DNA of 41,810 nt, taken from NCBI GenBank assembly GCA_017463375.1, contig JAFTPG010000072.1, positions 1 through 41,810 on the forward strand, read 5' to 3'. Positions 16,713 through 24,600 of the stretch are shown piece after piece (within the stretch, counting starts at the first letter, position 1; each line of letters starts with the position of its first letter). The position numbers and the translations under genes are program-made. The notes beneath the pieces were generated by a model. It was not told the DNA's origin. It worked only from the letters and a program-made list of their open reading frames with translations, and ran no database searches. Source of the stretch: Ruminococcus sp. (GTDB lineage: Bacteria; Bacillota; Clostridia; Oscillospirales; Ruminococcaceae).

Positions 16713-17694
16713 GGTTCTTCTCCTTTTCAAACGGATATACAAGGTTCATTTGTCGTCTGCATTCGTCCATGATCCGCATCACATCCAGTGTAACCTTGTG
16801 CGGAACAAAAACGCTTTCTTTCCGGCCGCTTCGAATTTCCTCCGCCACCCGGTCAAACTCGTTTGTCATGCTGCCGTTTCCTCTGAACACCTCGTTCTTT
16901 CCGGTTTTTCGTCTAAGAGTCACCTTTTTTGCCATATGGAAAAAGCGGATGGTGATGCATGCTTTTGTTCCGACGATCTTTATCTTTTCCAAACCCTTGT
17001 AATCCACGATGGATGCTGATGCGGTATAACACGAACCGTCCGGAAATGTCATCGTCACATCCTCGGACAGATCGATTCCTTTATCGATAACACCGACGCA
17101 CTTTATATCGGTTGGGTATCCGAAAAGTCGGTATAGATAGGCAATCGGATATACGCCCACATCCAAAAGCGCGCCGCCGGCACGGTTGGGATCGGTTACG
17201 CGGGGTGCATAGCCTTTACTGTTCATATGATAGTTGGCAACGACATTTGTGATGTCGCCGAATTCGCCCGCATCCAGCCATCGCTTTACCTGATTTGCTA
17301 CGGGTGAAAACCATGTCCACATAGCCTCTGCCAAATAGATCCCTTTTTCCTGTGCTATGCCGATCAGTTCCTCCGCCTGCATTGCATCTGTGGTAAGCGG
17401 CTTTTCGCAGAGCACTGGTTTCCCAAGCTCGAGGGCGAGCTTCACATACTCATAATGGCTGTTGTGCGGTGTCACGACGTAAACGGCGTCGACTTCCGGC
17501 GCTGTGATCGCTTCCTTTGCACTGGCATACGCTTCAGCGCCATATTGCTTTGCAAACTCTCTGCATTTTTCTATATGGCGGGAGTAAGCAGCCACCACGC
17601 GATGTCGACCGGAGGCTGTGATCTCCTTCGCCACCTTTCCCGCCAGAGTACCCGCGCCGATAAAACACCAGCGAAAAACTTTTTCCGTACCCAT
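16705..17694 (-). CDS. Gfo/Idh/MocA-family NAD(P)-dependent sugar oxidoreductase
   Basis: 329 aa. Rossmann N-terminus WCFIGAGTLAGKVAKEI (~9-25), VYVVTPHNSHYEYVKLAL, EKPLTTDAMQAEELI with the conserved Lys of the EKP motif (~97), then the C-terminal alpha/beta sandwich with DVGVYPIAYLYRLFG (conserved Asp/Tyr region) around 178-192. Such enzymes oxidise or epimerise sugars, cyclitols or glycosides, and some work with glycosidases through 3-keto intermediates. The substrate is unknown; its place between GH78 and the GH43-like gene suggests a role on a released or still-linked sugar. Intergenic gap to the GH78 gene is 6 nt. Confidence 0.87.
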   Translation of the reverse strand: MGTEKVFRWCFIGAGTLAGKVAKEITASGRHRVVAAYSRHIEKCREFAKQYGAEAYASAKEAITAPEVDAVYVVTPHNSHYEYVKLALELGKPVLCEKPLTTDAMQAEELIGIAQEKGIYLAEAMWTWFSPVANQVKRWLDAGEFGDITNVVANYHMNSKGYAPRVTDPNRAGGALLDVGVYPIAYLYRLFGYPTDIKCVGVIDKGIDLSEDVTMTFPDGSCYTASASIVDYKGLEKIKIVGTKACITIRFFHMAKKVTLRRKTGKNEVFRGNGSMTNEFDRVAEEIRSGRKESVFVPHKVTLDVMRIMDECRRQMNLVYPFEKEKNHV

Positions 17695-17700
17695 ATCCTT

Positions 17701-20244
17701 TTACCTCACAAATGTATAAATGCCCGTTGTAACAGTCTGTTTTCTTTCGCCCGGAAGCTGTATCTCCGCTGTCGTATTCGGCGGAACTGTAATCGTGTAC
17801 TCAGTACCCTTATCTGTAACCTTCCAGCGACTTTCGATACGCCCATACAGACTTTGATAGCCAGCCTCAGCGTGTGTCAGTTCGCCGCCCGGAACAGGAG
17901 CGATTACAAAGTGATTTTCACCGTCAGCTCGAATGCCGCAGACTGTATCGAACAGCCATTGGCACACTGCGCCAATGGCATAGTGATTGCGGCTGTGATC
18001 GCCTTCCCAATCCTCCCAAAGCGTAGTATCTCCTTCGACTACAGGCGCCAACCAGCCGGGCTTCGCGGGATTTAGCAGCATCTTATATGCTGACCGGGCA
18101 TCGCCCGCCTCTGTCAGCACTGACAGCAGGAAAGGTGTGGACAAAAATCCCGTTCCGACGCGGTAATGATAATGTTCCACTGCTGCACTCAGGCGCTTCT
18201 GCGCTTTCTTTTTTTCCTCTCCCGTAAGCAGTCCCAGCGCAAGCGGGCGCACGAGCTTTGCCTGTCTGTCCGTATCAAGCTCGGCATATCGCGGGTAAGC
18301 GGATTTTGCTTTTCCGGCAATCTCTGTAAGTTTTGCAGAAAAAGCGCCTTCTCCCATCATTCCTGCAATCTCAGCCATCAATTTCATGGAATAGTACAAA
18401 TAAGCGGTACACTCCTCCGGGTGCTTTGCTTTCGTTCCGTAAACCTGATCACGGAACTCTTCCGGCTCAAGCCATTCGCCCAGGTGGATCCCTTTTTCGT
18501 AATGACCATCCTGATCTACCTGACTCATCAGGTATTCTGCATACTTTCGGATCATCGGCCAATTTTCACGAAGCAAAGTTTCGTCCCCAAAGCGAAGATA
18601 ATACCTCCACGGGATTAAATAGACGGCGTCTGCCCAGCCGACGGAGGAGCCGGTTGATTTGTACATCATCTCAACGCCTGAATACGGAATAACAGAGGAG
18701 ATAAGACCGTTTGCATATTGATTGTCCTGTATATCCGACAACCATTTTCTGAAAAACGGCGCGGTATTCATCAGATAAGCGCCGGTGTCAAAGAATAACT
18801 GTGCGTCGCCTGTCCAGCCGAGGCGCTCCCTTGTCGGGCAATCGGTAGGAATATCAAGGAAATTACCTTTCATACTCCACTTTGTATTTTCAACAAGTTT
18901 ATTTACTCTTTCATCCGAACAGGTAAAGCTTCCTGTCTCCTCCATATCGGAATAAACGGCAACAGAGGCGAAATCTTTCGGATCGATCTCCATATCCGTC
19001 ACAAGCTCGGCATAGCGGAATCCAAAAACCGTAAAGGCGTTTTTATAGTGGTCTTCTTCACCGGAGCAGGTAAATACGATCTCCTGCTTTGGCGTGACGT
19101 CCGTCTTACCGCTGACTTTTCCGGACAGAAGTTTTTTGATCAGGCTGATTTGATTCCATCCTTTCGCCGGTCTTGTTTCCTGAATACCACGCATATCTAT
19201 GTGACCGCTGTCGTCAAGGACTTCTCCGAAGATCATGTGAAGGATCGTTCCCGGTTCTCCGTTTACGGTAAATTCCGGATATCCGGCAATGTTTTGACCG
19301 AAATCGAGAACACGGGTCCCGTCTTCGGCAATCAGGAGTGTTGGCGTAAAGCGTTCCATTTCCCGAACCGGCACATTGTTTGAAGCGCAGATCACTGCGT
19401 TTTCAGGAGCGGTTGTTTCCCGCGCTTTCCCGCTGTAAGATGGGATCAAGCCTGCTTGATAAATTTCGCCGTCCTTCAGATCAGCAAAGCGGATAGGTCC
19501 GTCGTTTGACCATGCCCAGCTTTCATCTGTAACGACGGTTTTTACGCTTCCGTCCTGCAGCGTTAATTCCAGCTGCGCTACGACAGACGTCTGCATTCCG
19601 AACACGTTCACAACGCCGTATGCCGCAACGCTTCCGCGGTACCAACCATCCGCTAACCGCAGTTCGATCGTATTGGTTTTCGTTATGTACTCGGTTACGT
19701 CGTATGTCTGATATTGTATCCGTTTGCGGTAGTCCGTGACGCCCGGGGCAAGGATGAAATCCTCGATTCTATGCCCATTGACCGTCACATCGTATATTCC
19801 TCGTGCGGTAGCATACAGCCGCGCCTTGATCACAGTATCCGGAATGGAAAAACTCTTTTTAAAACAATCCACGGGATAACGCGTATTTTTCTTGGGTTTG
19901 TAATCACCCGATATCCATTTTGCACTCCAATCTCCGGGGCATAGGAGTCCCATCTCAAAGGAGCTTGTACTGACACCGCCCGGCACATCGCTCTCGTCCC
20001 AAAGCTGTACGCTCCAATCTAAGATATCCCTGCTTTGAAGAGGCATACCTTGATAGGGAATATGCGTCATAGAAGAGGAGGATACTTTACCGCTGTCCCA
20101 GCAGAGCACATCACCTCGTTTTACAGTGATCCGATAAGCGGTTTGAGTAACGCCACCCTCGCAATTCCAATAAAATCGCGGTGCAGTGATCCCGAGACCT
20201 ATCGGTTCGGTCAGATATTCCGTTTGCAGATGGATGGCTTCCAT
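17701..20244 (-). CDS. GH78 alpha-L-rhamnosidase
   Basis: 847 aa. The N-terminal rhamnosidase beta-domains (TEPIGLGITAPRFYWNCEG; WSAKWISGDY; AFTVFGFRYAEL) lead into an (alpha/alpha)6 barrel containing DCPTRERLGWTGDAQLFF at ~468-485, the GH78 signature with the general-acid region, and TTLWEDWEGDHSRNHYAIGAV at ~738-758, the second catalytic/binding Glu region. A C-terminal beta-sandwich follows. No signal peptide: an intracellular inverting enzyme that removes terminal alpha-L-rhamnose from imported glycosides, directly feeding RhaA/B/D in the same operon. GGAG precedes the ATG; the gene follows the GH1 gene by 11 nt. Confidence 0.95.
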   Translation of the reverse strand: MEAIHLQTEYLTEPIGLGITAPRFYWNCEGGVTQTAYRITVKRGDVLCWDSGKVSSSSMTHIPYQGMPLQSRDILDWSVQLWDESDVPGGVSTSSFEMGLLCPGDWSAKWISGDYKPKKNTRYPVDCFKKSFSIPDTVIKARLYATARGIYDVTVNGHRIEDFILAPGVTDYRKRIQYQTYDVTEYITKTNTIELRLADGWYRGSVAAYGVVNVFGMQTSVVAQLELTLQDGSVKTVVTDESWAWSNDGPIRFADLKDGEIYQAGLIPSYSGKARETTAPENAVICASNNVPVREMERFTPTLLIAEDGTRVLDFGQNIAGYPEFTVNGEPGTILHMIFGEVLDDSGHIDMRGIQETRPAKGWNQISLIKKLLSGKVSGKTDVTPKQEIVFTCSGEEDHYKNAFTVFGFRYAELVTDMEIDPKDFASVAVYSDMEETGSFTCSDERVNKLVENTKWSMKGNFLDIPTDCPTRERLGWTGDAQLFFDTGAYLMNTAPFFRKWLSDIQDNQYANGLISSVIPYSGVEMMYKSTGSSVGWADAVYLIPWRYYLRFGDETLLRENWPMIRKYAEYLMSQVDQDGHYEKGIHLGEWLEPEEFRDQVYGTKAKHPEECTAYLYYSMKLMAEIAGMMGEGAFSAKLTEIAGKAKSAYPRYAELDTDRQAKLVRPLALGLLTGEEKKKAQKRLSAAVEHYHYRVGTGFLSTPFLLSVLTEAGDARSAYKMLLNPAKPGWLAPVVEGDTTLWEDWEGDHSRNHYAIGAVCQWLFDTVCGIRADGENHFVIAPVPGGELTHAEAGYQSLYGRIESRWKVTDKGTEYTITVPPNTTAEIQLPGERKQTVTTGIYTFVR

Positions 20245-20255
20245 AACATTCTCCT

Positions 20256-21554
20256 TTACAGGTTTTCTCCGTTTGTGCGGATAATCTCAGCATAGTGATA
20301 TCCGCTGTCTTTCACGGTGCGCTTTTGTGTCTCATAGTCCACGTGGATCAGTCCGAAACGGGGGCCGTAGCCTTCTGCCCACTCAAAATTATCCATAATA
20401 CTCCAGTGCTGATACCCGAGCACAGGGATCCCATCATTCACGGCCTGCTTTATTCCTGCAATAAATTCGTCGAGGAACTTCTCACGGCTTTCATCGTATA
20501 TTTTTCCGTCCGCTCCGACCTTATCGAAGCTTGCCATTCCGTTTTCCGTAATCATAACAGGCAGGTGATAACGCTCCCAGTATAGACGGATCGTCCAATA
20601 CATACACCGCGGATCGATAATCCAGCCCATATCGGTCTTGGGAAAGGAATCGGTGTCATAGCTCTTTTTATTGATCAAATGGTTCGCCGGCTGATAGACA
20701 TTCAAGCCGATAAAATCGATCGGTTCGGAGATGATTTTCAGGTCTTCGCCGCTCAGCTTGCGCCGGAGCATTTTACTTGCCCGTCCGAGTCCTATCGGAT
20801 CCATATACAAGCCATTTTGACCCTCTCCGACCCGAGATTCAAAGGTCTTTTGCATAGCGTCCGCTATTCCTGCTCTGTCATCTTTATCAGGAACATAGGC
20901 GGAGGCAGCCATTACAATGCCGATCTTCGGGGGTGTTTTGGCAATCTCTCGGATCAGCTTTACAGCCTTTCCGTGAGAAAGCAGCATATTGCGCAGACAG
21001 TTTCTGAATGAGAAAACGGCGTGTTCAAACGGTGCATGGGATCCCAGCAGGTATCCCATCATAATGAAGCACTGCGGCTCATTGAAAGTCATAAAGTACT
21101 GAACATCTCCCGAAAGCGCCTCTACAACTGCCTTGACATAATCGAGGTAATAGTTGATGATCTTCGGAGATTTCCACCCGCCCTCTTTGTGTACCCAGAG
21201 AGGCATATCCCAATGATACAGCGTGCAGAGCGGCTCAATATCTGCTTTTTTCAGCTCGGCAACAAGATTTTTATAAAAGGCAATGCCTTTGGGATTGATC
21301 TTTCCTTTCTCCGGCATGATACGGGGCCATGCAACCGAGAATCGATAACTCTTCAAACCGAGTTCTTTCATCAGCGCCACATCTTCTTTATAGCGGTGAT
21401 AATGGTCGCACGCGCTATGGCAGTCCTCGCCGGATTTGATATGCTCTCCGGCTATATCCCAGATACTCGGACACTTTCCGTCCTCATCCCACGCGCCTTC
21501 GATCTGTGCGGAAGCGCTGGCAGCGCCCCAAAGAAAATCATCAGAAAAAGACAT
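20256..21554 (-). CDS. GH1 beta-glucosidase/beta-glycosidase
   Basis: 432 aa, slightly short of the usual ~450. N-terminal signature DDFLWGAASASAQIEGAWDEDGK (the underlying GH1 pattern FxWGxAxxxxQxEG), acid/base Glu in YFMTFNEPQCF at ~160, nucleophile Glu in VMITENGMASFD at ~337, and the aglycone-site WSIMDNFEWAEGYGPRFGL near the C-terminus. No phospho-sugar pocket signature stands out, in keeping with GPH (non-PTS) import. It probably cleaves beta-glucosides or beta-galactosides left after GH78 removes rhamnose, as in rutinose-type glycosides. Cytoplasmic. Gap of 3 nt to the GH2 gene. Confidence 0.95.
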   Translation of the reverse strand: MSFSDDFLWGAASASAQIEGAWDEDGKCPSIWDIAGEHIKSGEDCHSACDHYHRYKEDVALMKELGLKSYRFSVAWPRIMPEKGKINPKGIAFYKNLVAELKKADIEPLCTLYHWDMPLWVHKEGGWKSPKIINYYLDYVKAVVEALSGDVQYFMTFNEPQCFIMMGYLLGSHAPFEHAVFSFRNCLRNMLLSHGKAVKLIREIAKTPPKIGIVMAASAYVPDKDDRAGIADAMQKTFESRVGEGQNGLYMDPIGLGRASKMLRRKLSGEDLKIISEPIDFIGLNVYQPANHLINKKSYDTDSFPKTDMGWIIDPRCMYWTIRLYWERYHLPVMITENGMASFDKVGADGKIYDESREKFLDEFIAGIKQAVNDGIPVLGYQHWSIMDNFEWAEGYGPRFGLIHVDYETQKRTVKDSGYHYAEIIRTNGENL

Positions 21555-21557
21555 ATG

Positions 21558-23825
21558 TTATTCCTCCGTCACTGTAATGATACCGACAGACTTGCTCGCT
21601 CCGTCCGTTACGGTTATATGCAGATCTCCGATTCTGCCTGCCCGCAGTACTGCCAACGCCCGTCCGTAGTAGGTCGTATATTCGCCTGTATCGAAGCGCT
21701 CCTCTGTACGGGGATTTGCAGAGCCGAACCCCAGCAGCTCGCCGCCTTCCACGAAAACAGTCAGCTTTCTGTCCGCATTTGATTCCACCGTACCGTGTTT
21801 ATCTGCTATCATGATCGGAACATGCACGATCTCACCGGGCAGCACCTTGAGCTTTTCGGGGCGGATCAGGATCCCGGCATCTTCAGCCGATACAAGCTTA
21901 ACGGTCTTCCCCCCTGCAATCGCAGTAATCGTACCGGGTTCATATTTTACCTTAAACACCGCTTTACACTTTTTAACCTTTTTGATCCCCTTGGAGTTGT
22001 CGTTGATCTTAAGCTCTACCGTCGGTTCATCGGTATATATCTCCACTACGGCTTTATTTCCCTCACAGCCCTTCCAGCTCCATGACGGTATGGCGTTGGT
22101 GCCGCGCCATGCAGCCTTGGCGGGCTTCCTGGCATATCCCAAGGGTTGGACGCAGATAGCAGGCTGATCCAACTTGCCCCATACGGCAGAGGCCCCAAAA
22201 AGCTCGCCATTAGGGTCGCCCAGAATATCGAAAGCACCGGTGTCGCCCAGCAGCCAGGGATAGGGCTTGTTAAAGCCCTTGCCGTCCTCGGTATAGGCCC
22301 AGGCGCCGATACCTGCCTCGCCCAGATAGTCCCATGCCGTCCACATAAAATCGCCAATCAGATAGGGGTACTTTTTCACCATAGCCCAGTTTTTGGCGAT
22401 AGTCTGCGGAAAGGTCTCGGAGCCAAAGATGATTCGGTTCGGATGAGCCTTTGCGTCAAGAGGATAGCGACCTGAACCGTAGTTATATCCCGCGATATCA
22501 AGAAGATCGAGAGAGGGCGATGTGGCGTCATCCGCCGCCTTTGAATTAGCCGCTTTGTTCATTCCTGTGCCAATTATGGAGGTTATCAGGTTGAACACGG
22601 TGGAGTTCATGCCCTGCAGCTTCTTGTCGCCGCTCTCGTCCCGCCCTTCGCCATTTTCGTCGTAGATGCTCTTGCCTTTGGCAGCGTTGGAGATGATCAT
22701 CAGGTTGAACCCGCCGGTAACGGCACGACTCCGGTCAATGGTATGGATATGCTCCACCATCTCGCGGGTCATCTGTATGCCCTCGTATTTCGCAGGCTCC
22801 GATACCTCGTTGCCGATGGAATACAAGATGACAGACGGGTGATTAAAGTCGCGCGATACCATGGCGTCGATATCTTTTATATAATGATCCCGCCACTCGG
22901 TGGCGTAGTCGTATTTCGTCTTGTGGTGGAACCACATGTCCCATGTCTCGTCCATCAGGTAGACGCCCAGCTTGTCACATGCCTCCAGCATGGCCCGAGA
23001 GCAGGGGTTATGAGCGCTGCGGATCGCATTAAAGCCCGCTTCCTTGAGTTTTTTGACGCGCCGCCACTCGCTCTCATCATAGGTGGCCGCGCCTAAAATC
23101 CCGTTGTCGTGATGCAGACAGCCACCGCGCAGCAGCGTTTCTTCTCCATTGATGAACAGCCCCTTATTCGACCATTCCACTTTGCGGATGCCGAACTCTA
23201 TTTCTTCGCTGTCCGCGCCATTGGTGACCTTCGCCGTGTAGAGGCACGGCGTATTCTCACTCCAGAGCTTTGCGCCCGGGATCGTCAGTTCAAAATCTGT
23301 GCCGGCGCCCGAAACGCCGTCAACTTCCACTTTTACAGTCTTGGGGGACTGCACACGGATCACGGCGGGATCATAGGATACGGTGCTGATTCTCACGCTT
23401 TCCGGCTCTATGCTGTCCTCCGGACCAGCCCAGAGCCAGACGGGGCGATAGATGCCCGCGCCGGAATACCAGCGGGAGTCGGGGTGCTTCACTGCGCATT
23501 CCACACGGACGGTGTTCTCTCCCTCAATCAAATACTCGTCGGCGTTCACAAAAAACGGGATATAGCCGTAGGCTGCACCGCCTGCTTTCTTGCCGTTGAT
23601 AAAAACCTTTGCGTTCTTATACACACCCTCGAATTGGAACAGAACATGCTCCGCGGTCGGGCGATCAAAGGTCTTTTCATAGACATATTCCCCATCGGGG
23701 AAAAACGCACCCGCGCTGCCGCAGGCGGCGTTTGGATCGCGCTGCTCGTGCAGCATAGCGTCGTGGGGCAGGGTGATTTTCTGTCCTTTGTACAGCCAGT
23801 TATCGTTGAAGGAAGTTCTTTTCAT
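21558..23825 (-). CDS. GH2 beta-galactosidase/beta-glucuronidase-type glycosidase
   Basis: 755 aa. GH2 layout: sugar-binding jelly roll (~1-150; VLFQFEGVYKNAKVFING), Ig-like domain, TIM barrel with HHDNGILGAA, RSAHNPCSRAMLEACD and LMDETWDMW, acid/base Glu in ILYSIGNEVSEP (~340), nucleophile Glu in IIFGSETFPQ (~468), and C-terminal beta-domains with DUF4982-like character (ASAVWGKL…WSWKGCEGNKAVVEIYTD). No signal peptide. Substrate is not certain: beta-galactosidase is most likely, beta-glucuronidase possible. Read with the rhamnosidase and GH43-like enzyme it suits arabinogalactan-type side chains. ATGA overlap with the SGNH esterase gene. Confidence 0.92.
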   Translation of the reverse strand: MKRTSFNDNWLYKGQKITLPHDAMLHEQRDPNAACGSAGAFFPDGEYVYEKTFDRPTAEHVLFQFEGVYKNAKVFINGKKAGGAAYGYIPFFVNADEYLIEGENTVRVECAVKHPDSRWYSGAGIYRPVWLWAGPEDSIEPESVRISTVSYDPAVIRVQSPKTVKVEVDGVSGAGTDFELTIPGAKLWSENTPCLYTAKVTNGADSEEIEFGIRKVEWSNKGLFINGEETLLRGGCLHHDNGILGAATYDESEWRRVKKLKEAGFNAIRSAHNPCSRAMLEACDKLGVYLMDETWDMWFHHKTKYDYATEWRDHYIKDIDAMVSRDFNHPSVILYSIGNEVSEPAKYEGIQMTREMVEHIHTIDRSRAVTGGFNLMIISNAAKGKSIYDENGEGRDESGDKKLQGMNSTVFNLITSIIGTGMNKAANSKAADDATSPSLDLLDIAGYNYGSGRYPLDAKAHPNRIIFGSETFPQTIAKNWAMVKKYPYLIGDFMWTAWDYLGEAGIGAWAYTEDGKGFNKPYPWLLGDTGAFDILGDPNGELFGASAVWGKLDQPAICVQPLGYARKPAKAAWRGTNAIPSWSWKGCEGNKAVVEIYTDEPTVELKINDNSKGIKKVKKCKAVFKVKYEPGTITAIAGGKTVKLVSAEDAGILIRPEKLKVLPGEIVHVPIMIADKHGTVESNADRKLTVFVEGGELLGFGSANPRTEERFDTGEYTTYYGRALAVLRAGRIGDLHITVTDGASKSVGIITVTEE

Positions 23826-24532
23826 GTCATTTCCTCCTCAAAAATCAATGTAAACAGTTTATCTGCAAAGAGCTTGTGCATCTCCGGCGTGGGATGGTTC
23901 ATGCCGTTACTGAGCAGTGCTGTGGTATCGACGCCTTCGCCCGCCATCCGTTTCCATTCGGCATAGACATCCGCAATGGGAACATCCAATTCCTTCGCCA
24001 CATCCCGCATACCCTGCACATAGGCGTCCATTTTGCCGCCCTTTTGCAGGGATTCATAGTATTTATGCACGAACCGCCAGAAGCCTCTGAAACCCTTGAC
24101 TCCGTGAGAACAGAGCATGCCCGGCGTCATAAGCGCGACCTCAATATTCTCGTCGCGCAGTATATCGATGATCTGCCGAAGGTTCTGCTGATATTCCGCC
24201 AGCGCCTGTGCGCCTTTGCGGGCGTTTGTCACATCGTTTGTTCCGAACATGACACAGCAAAAATCCGGCTTCTTATCCAGCACATCGGTCCGGATACGCT
24301 TCAGACCGTCGCCGGAGAAATCACCGCCCACACCAGCATTGATCACGCGGATTTCTTTGCCGTAAGCATCCCGGATGCGGTCAGCCAGCAGCTTGTGATA
24401 GACTAACTCCGGCTTCCAGACAGATTCCTTGAAACCGTTTTGAAACTCGAATTCTCCATGTGTCACGCTGTCACCGAAAAAGCACAGAGTCGGATTATCT
24501 CCGGCTAATATTTTCTCAGCAATCTTCAGCAT
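23822..24532 (-). CDS. SGNH/GDSL-family hydrolase, probable sugar acetylesterase
   Basis: 236 aa. Block I CFFGDSVTHGEF with nucleophile Ser22, block II Gly in NAGVGGDFSGDG (~65-76), block III Asn in VMFGTNDVTNA (~97), and block V Asp/His region NGMNHPTPEMHKLFAD near the C-terminus; a complete SGNH set. No signal peptide, so a cytoplasmic esterase, most likely removing acetyl groups from imported oligosaccharides before the glycosidases act. The first gene after the intercistronic hairpin; GGGAGG precedes the ATG. Confidence 0.9.
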   Translation of the reverse strand: MLKIAEKILAGDNPTLCFFGDSVTHGEFEFQNGFKESVWKPELVYHKLLADRIRDAYGKEIRVINAGVGGDFSGDGLKRIRTDVLDKKPDFCCVMFGTNDVTNARKGAQALAEYQQNLRQIIDILRDENIEVALMTPGMLCSHGVKGFRGFWRFVHKYYESLQKGGKMDAYVQGMRDVAKELDVPIADVYAEWKRMAGEGVDTTALLSNGMNHPTPEMHKLFADKLFTLIFEEEMT

Positions 24533-24555
24533 AAAGACCTCCCATATTGGTCAAG

Positions 24556-24582
24556 GGGTACGGCGGCTTAGCCGCCGTACCC
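24556..24582. other. Perfect 12-bp hairpin between importer and esterase genes
   Basis: GGGTACGGCGGC (24556-24567) and GCCGCCGTACCC (24571-24582) enclose a 3-nt loop. There is no U-tract on either strand, so it should not be an efficient terminator. More likely an intercistronic RNA structure that protects or tunes the upstream importer message relative to the enzymes. Confidence 0.65.
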
Positions 24583-24600
24583 TCAAAGTGAAACGCTCGA

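Noticed and set aside
23816..23830. Frameshift between SGNH esterase and GH2 genes because they overlap
   Set aside because: The overlap is a normal ATGA stop-start coupling; both proteins are full length.
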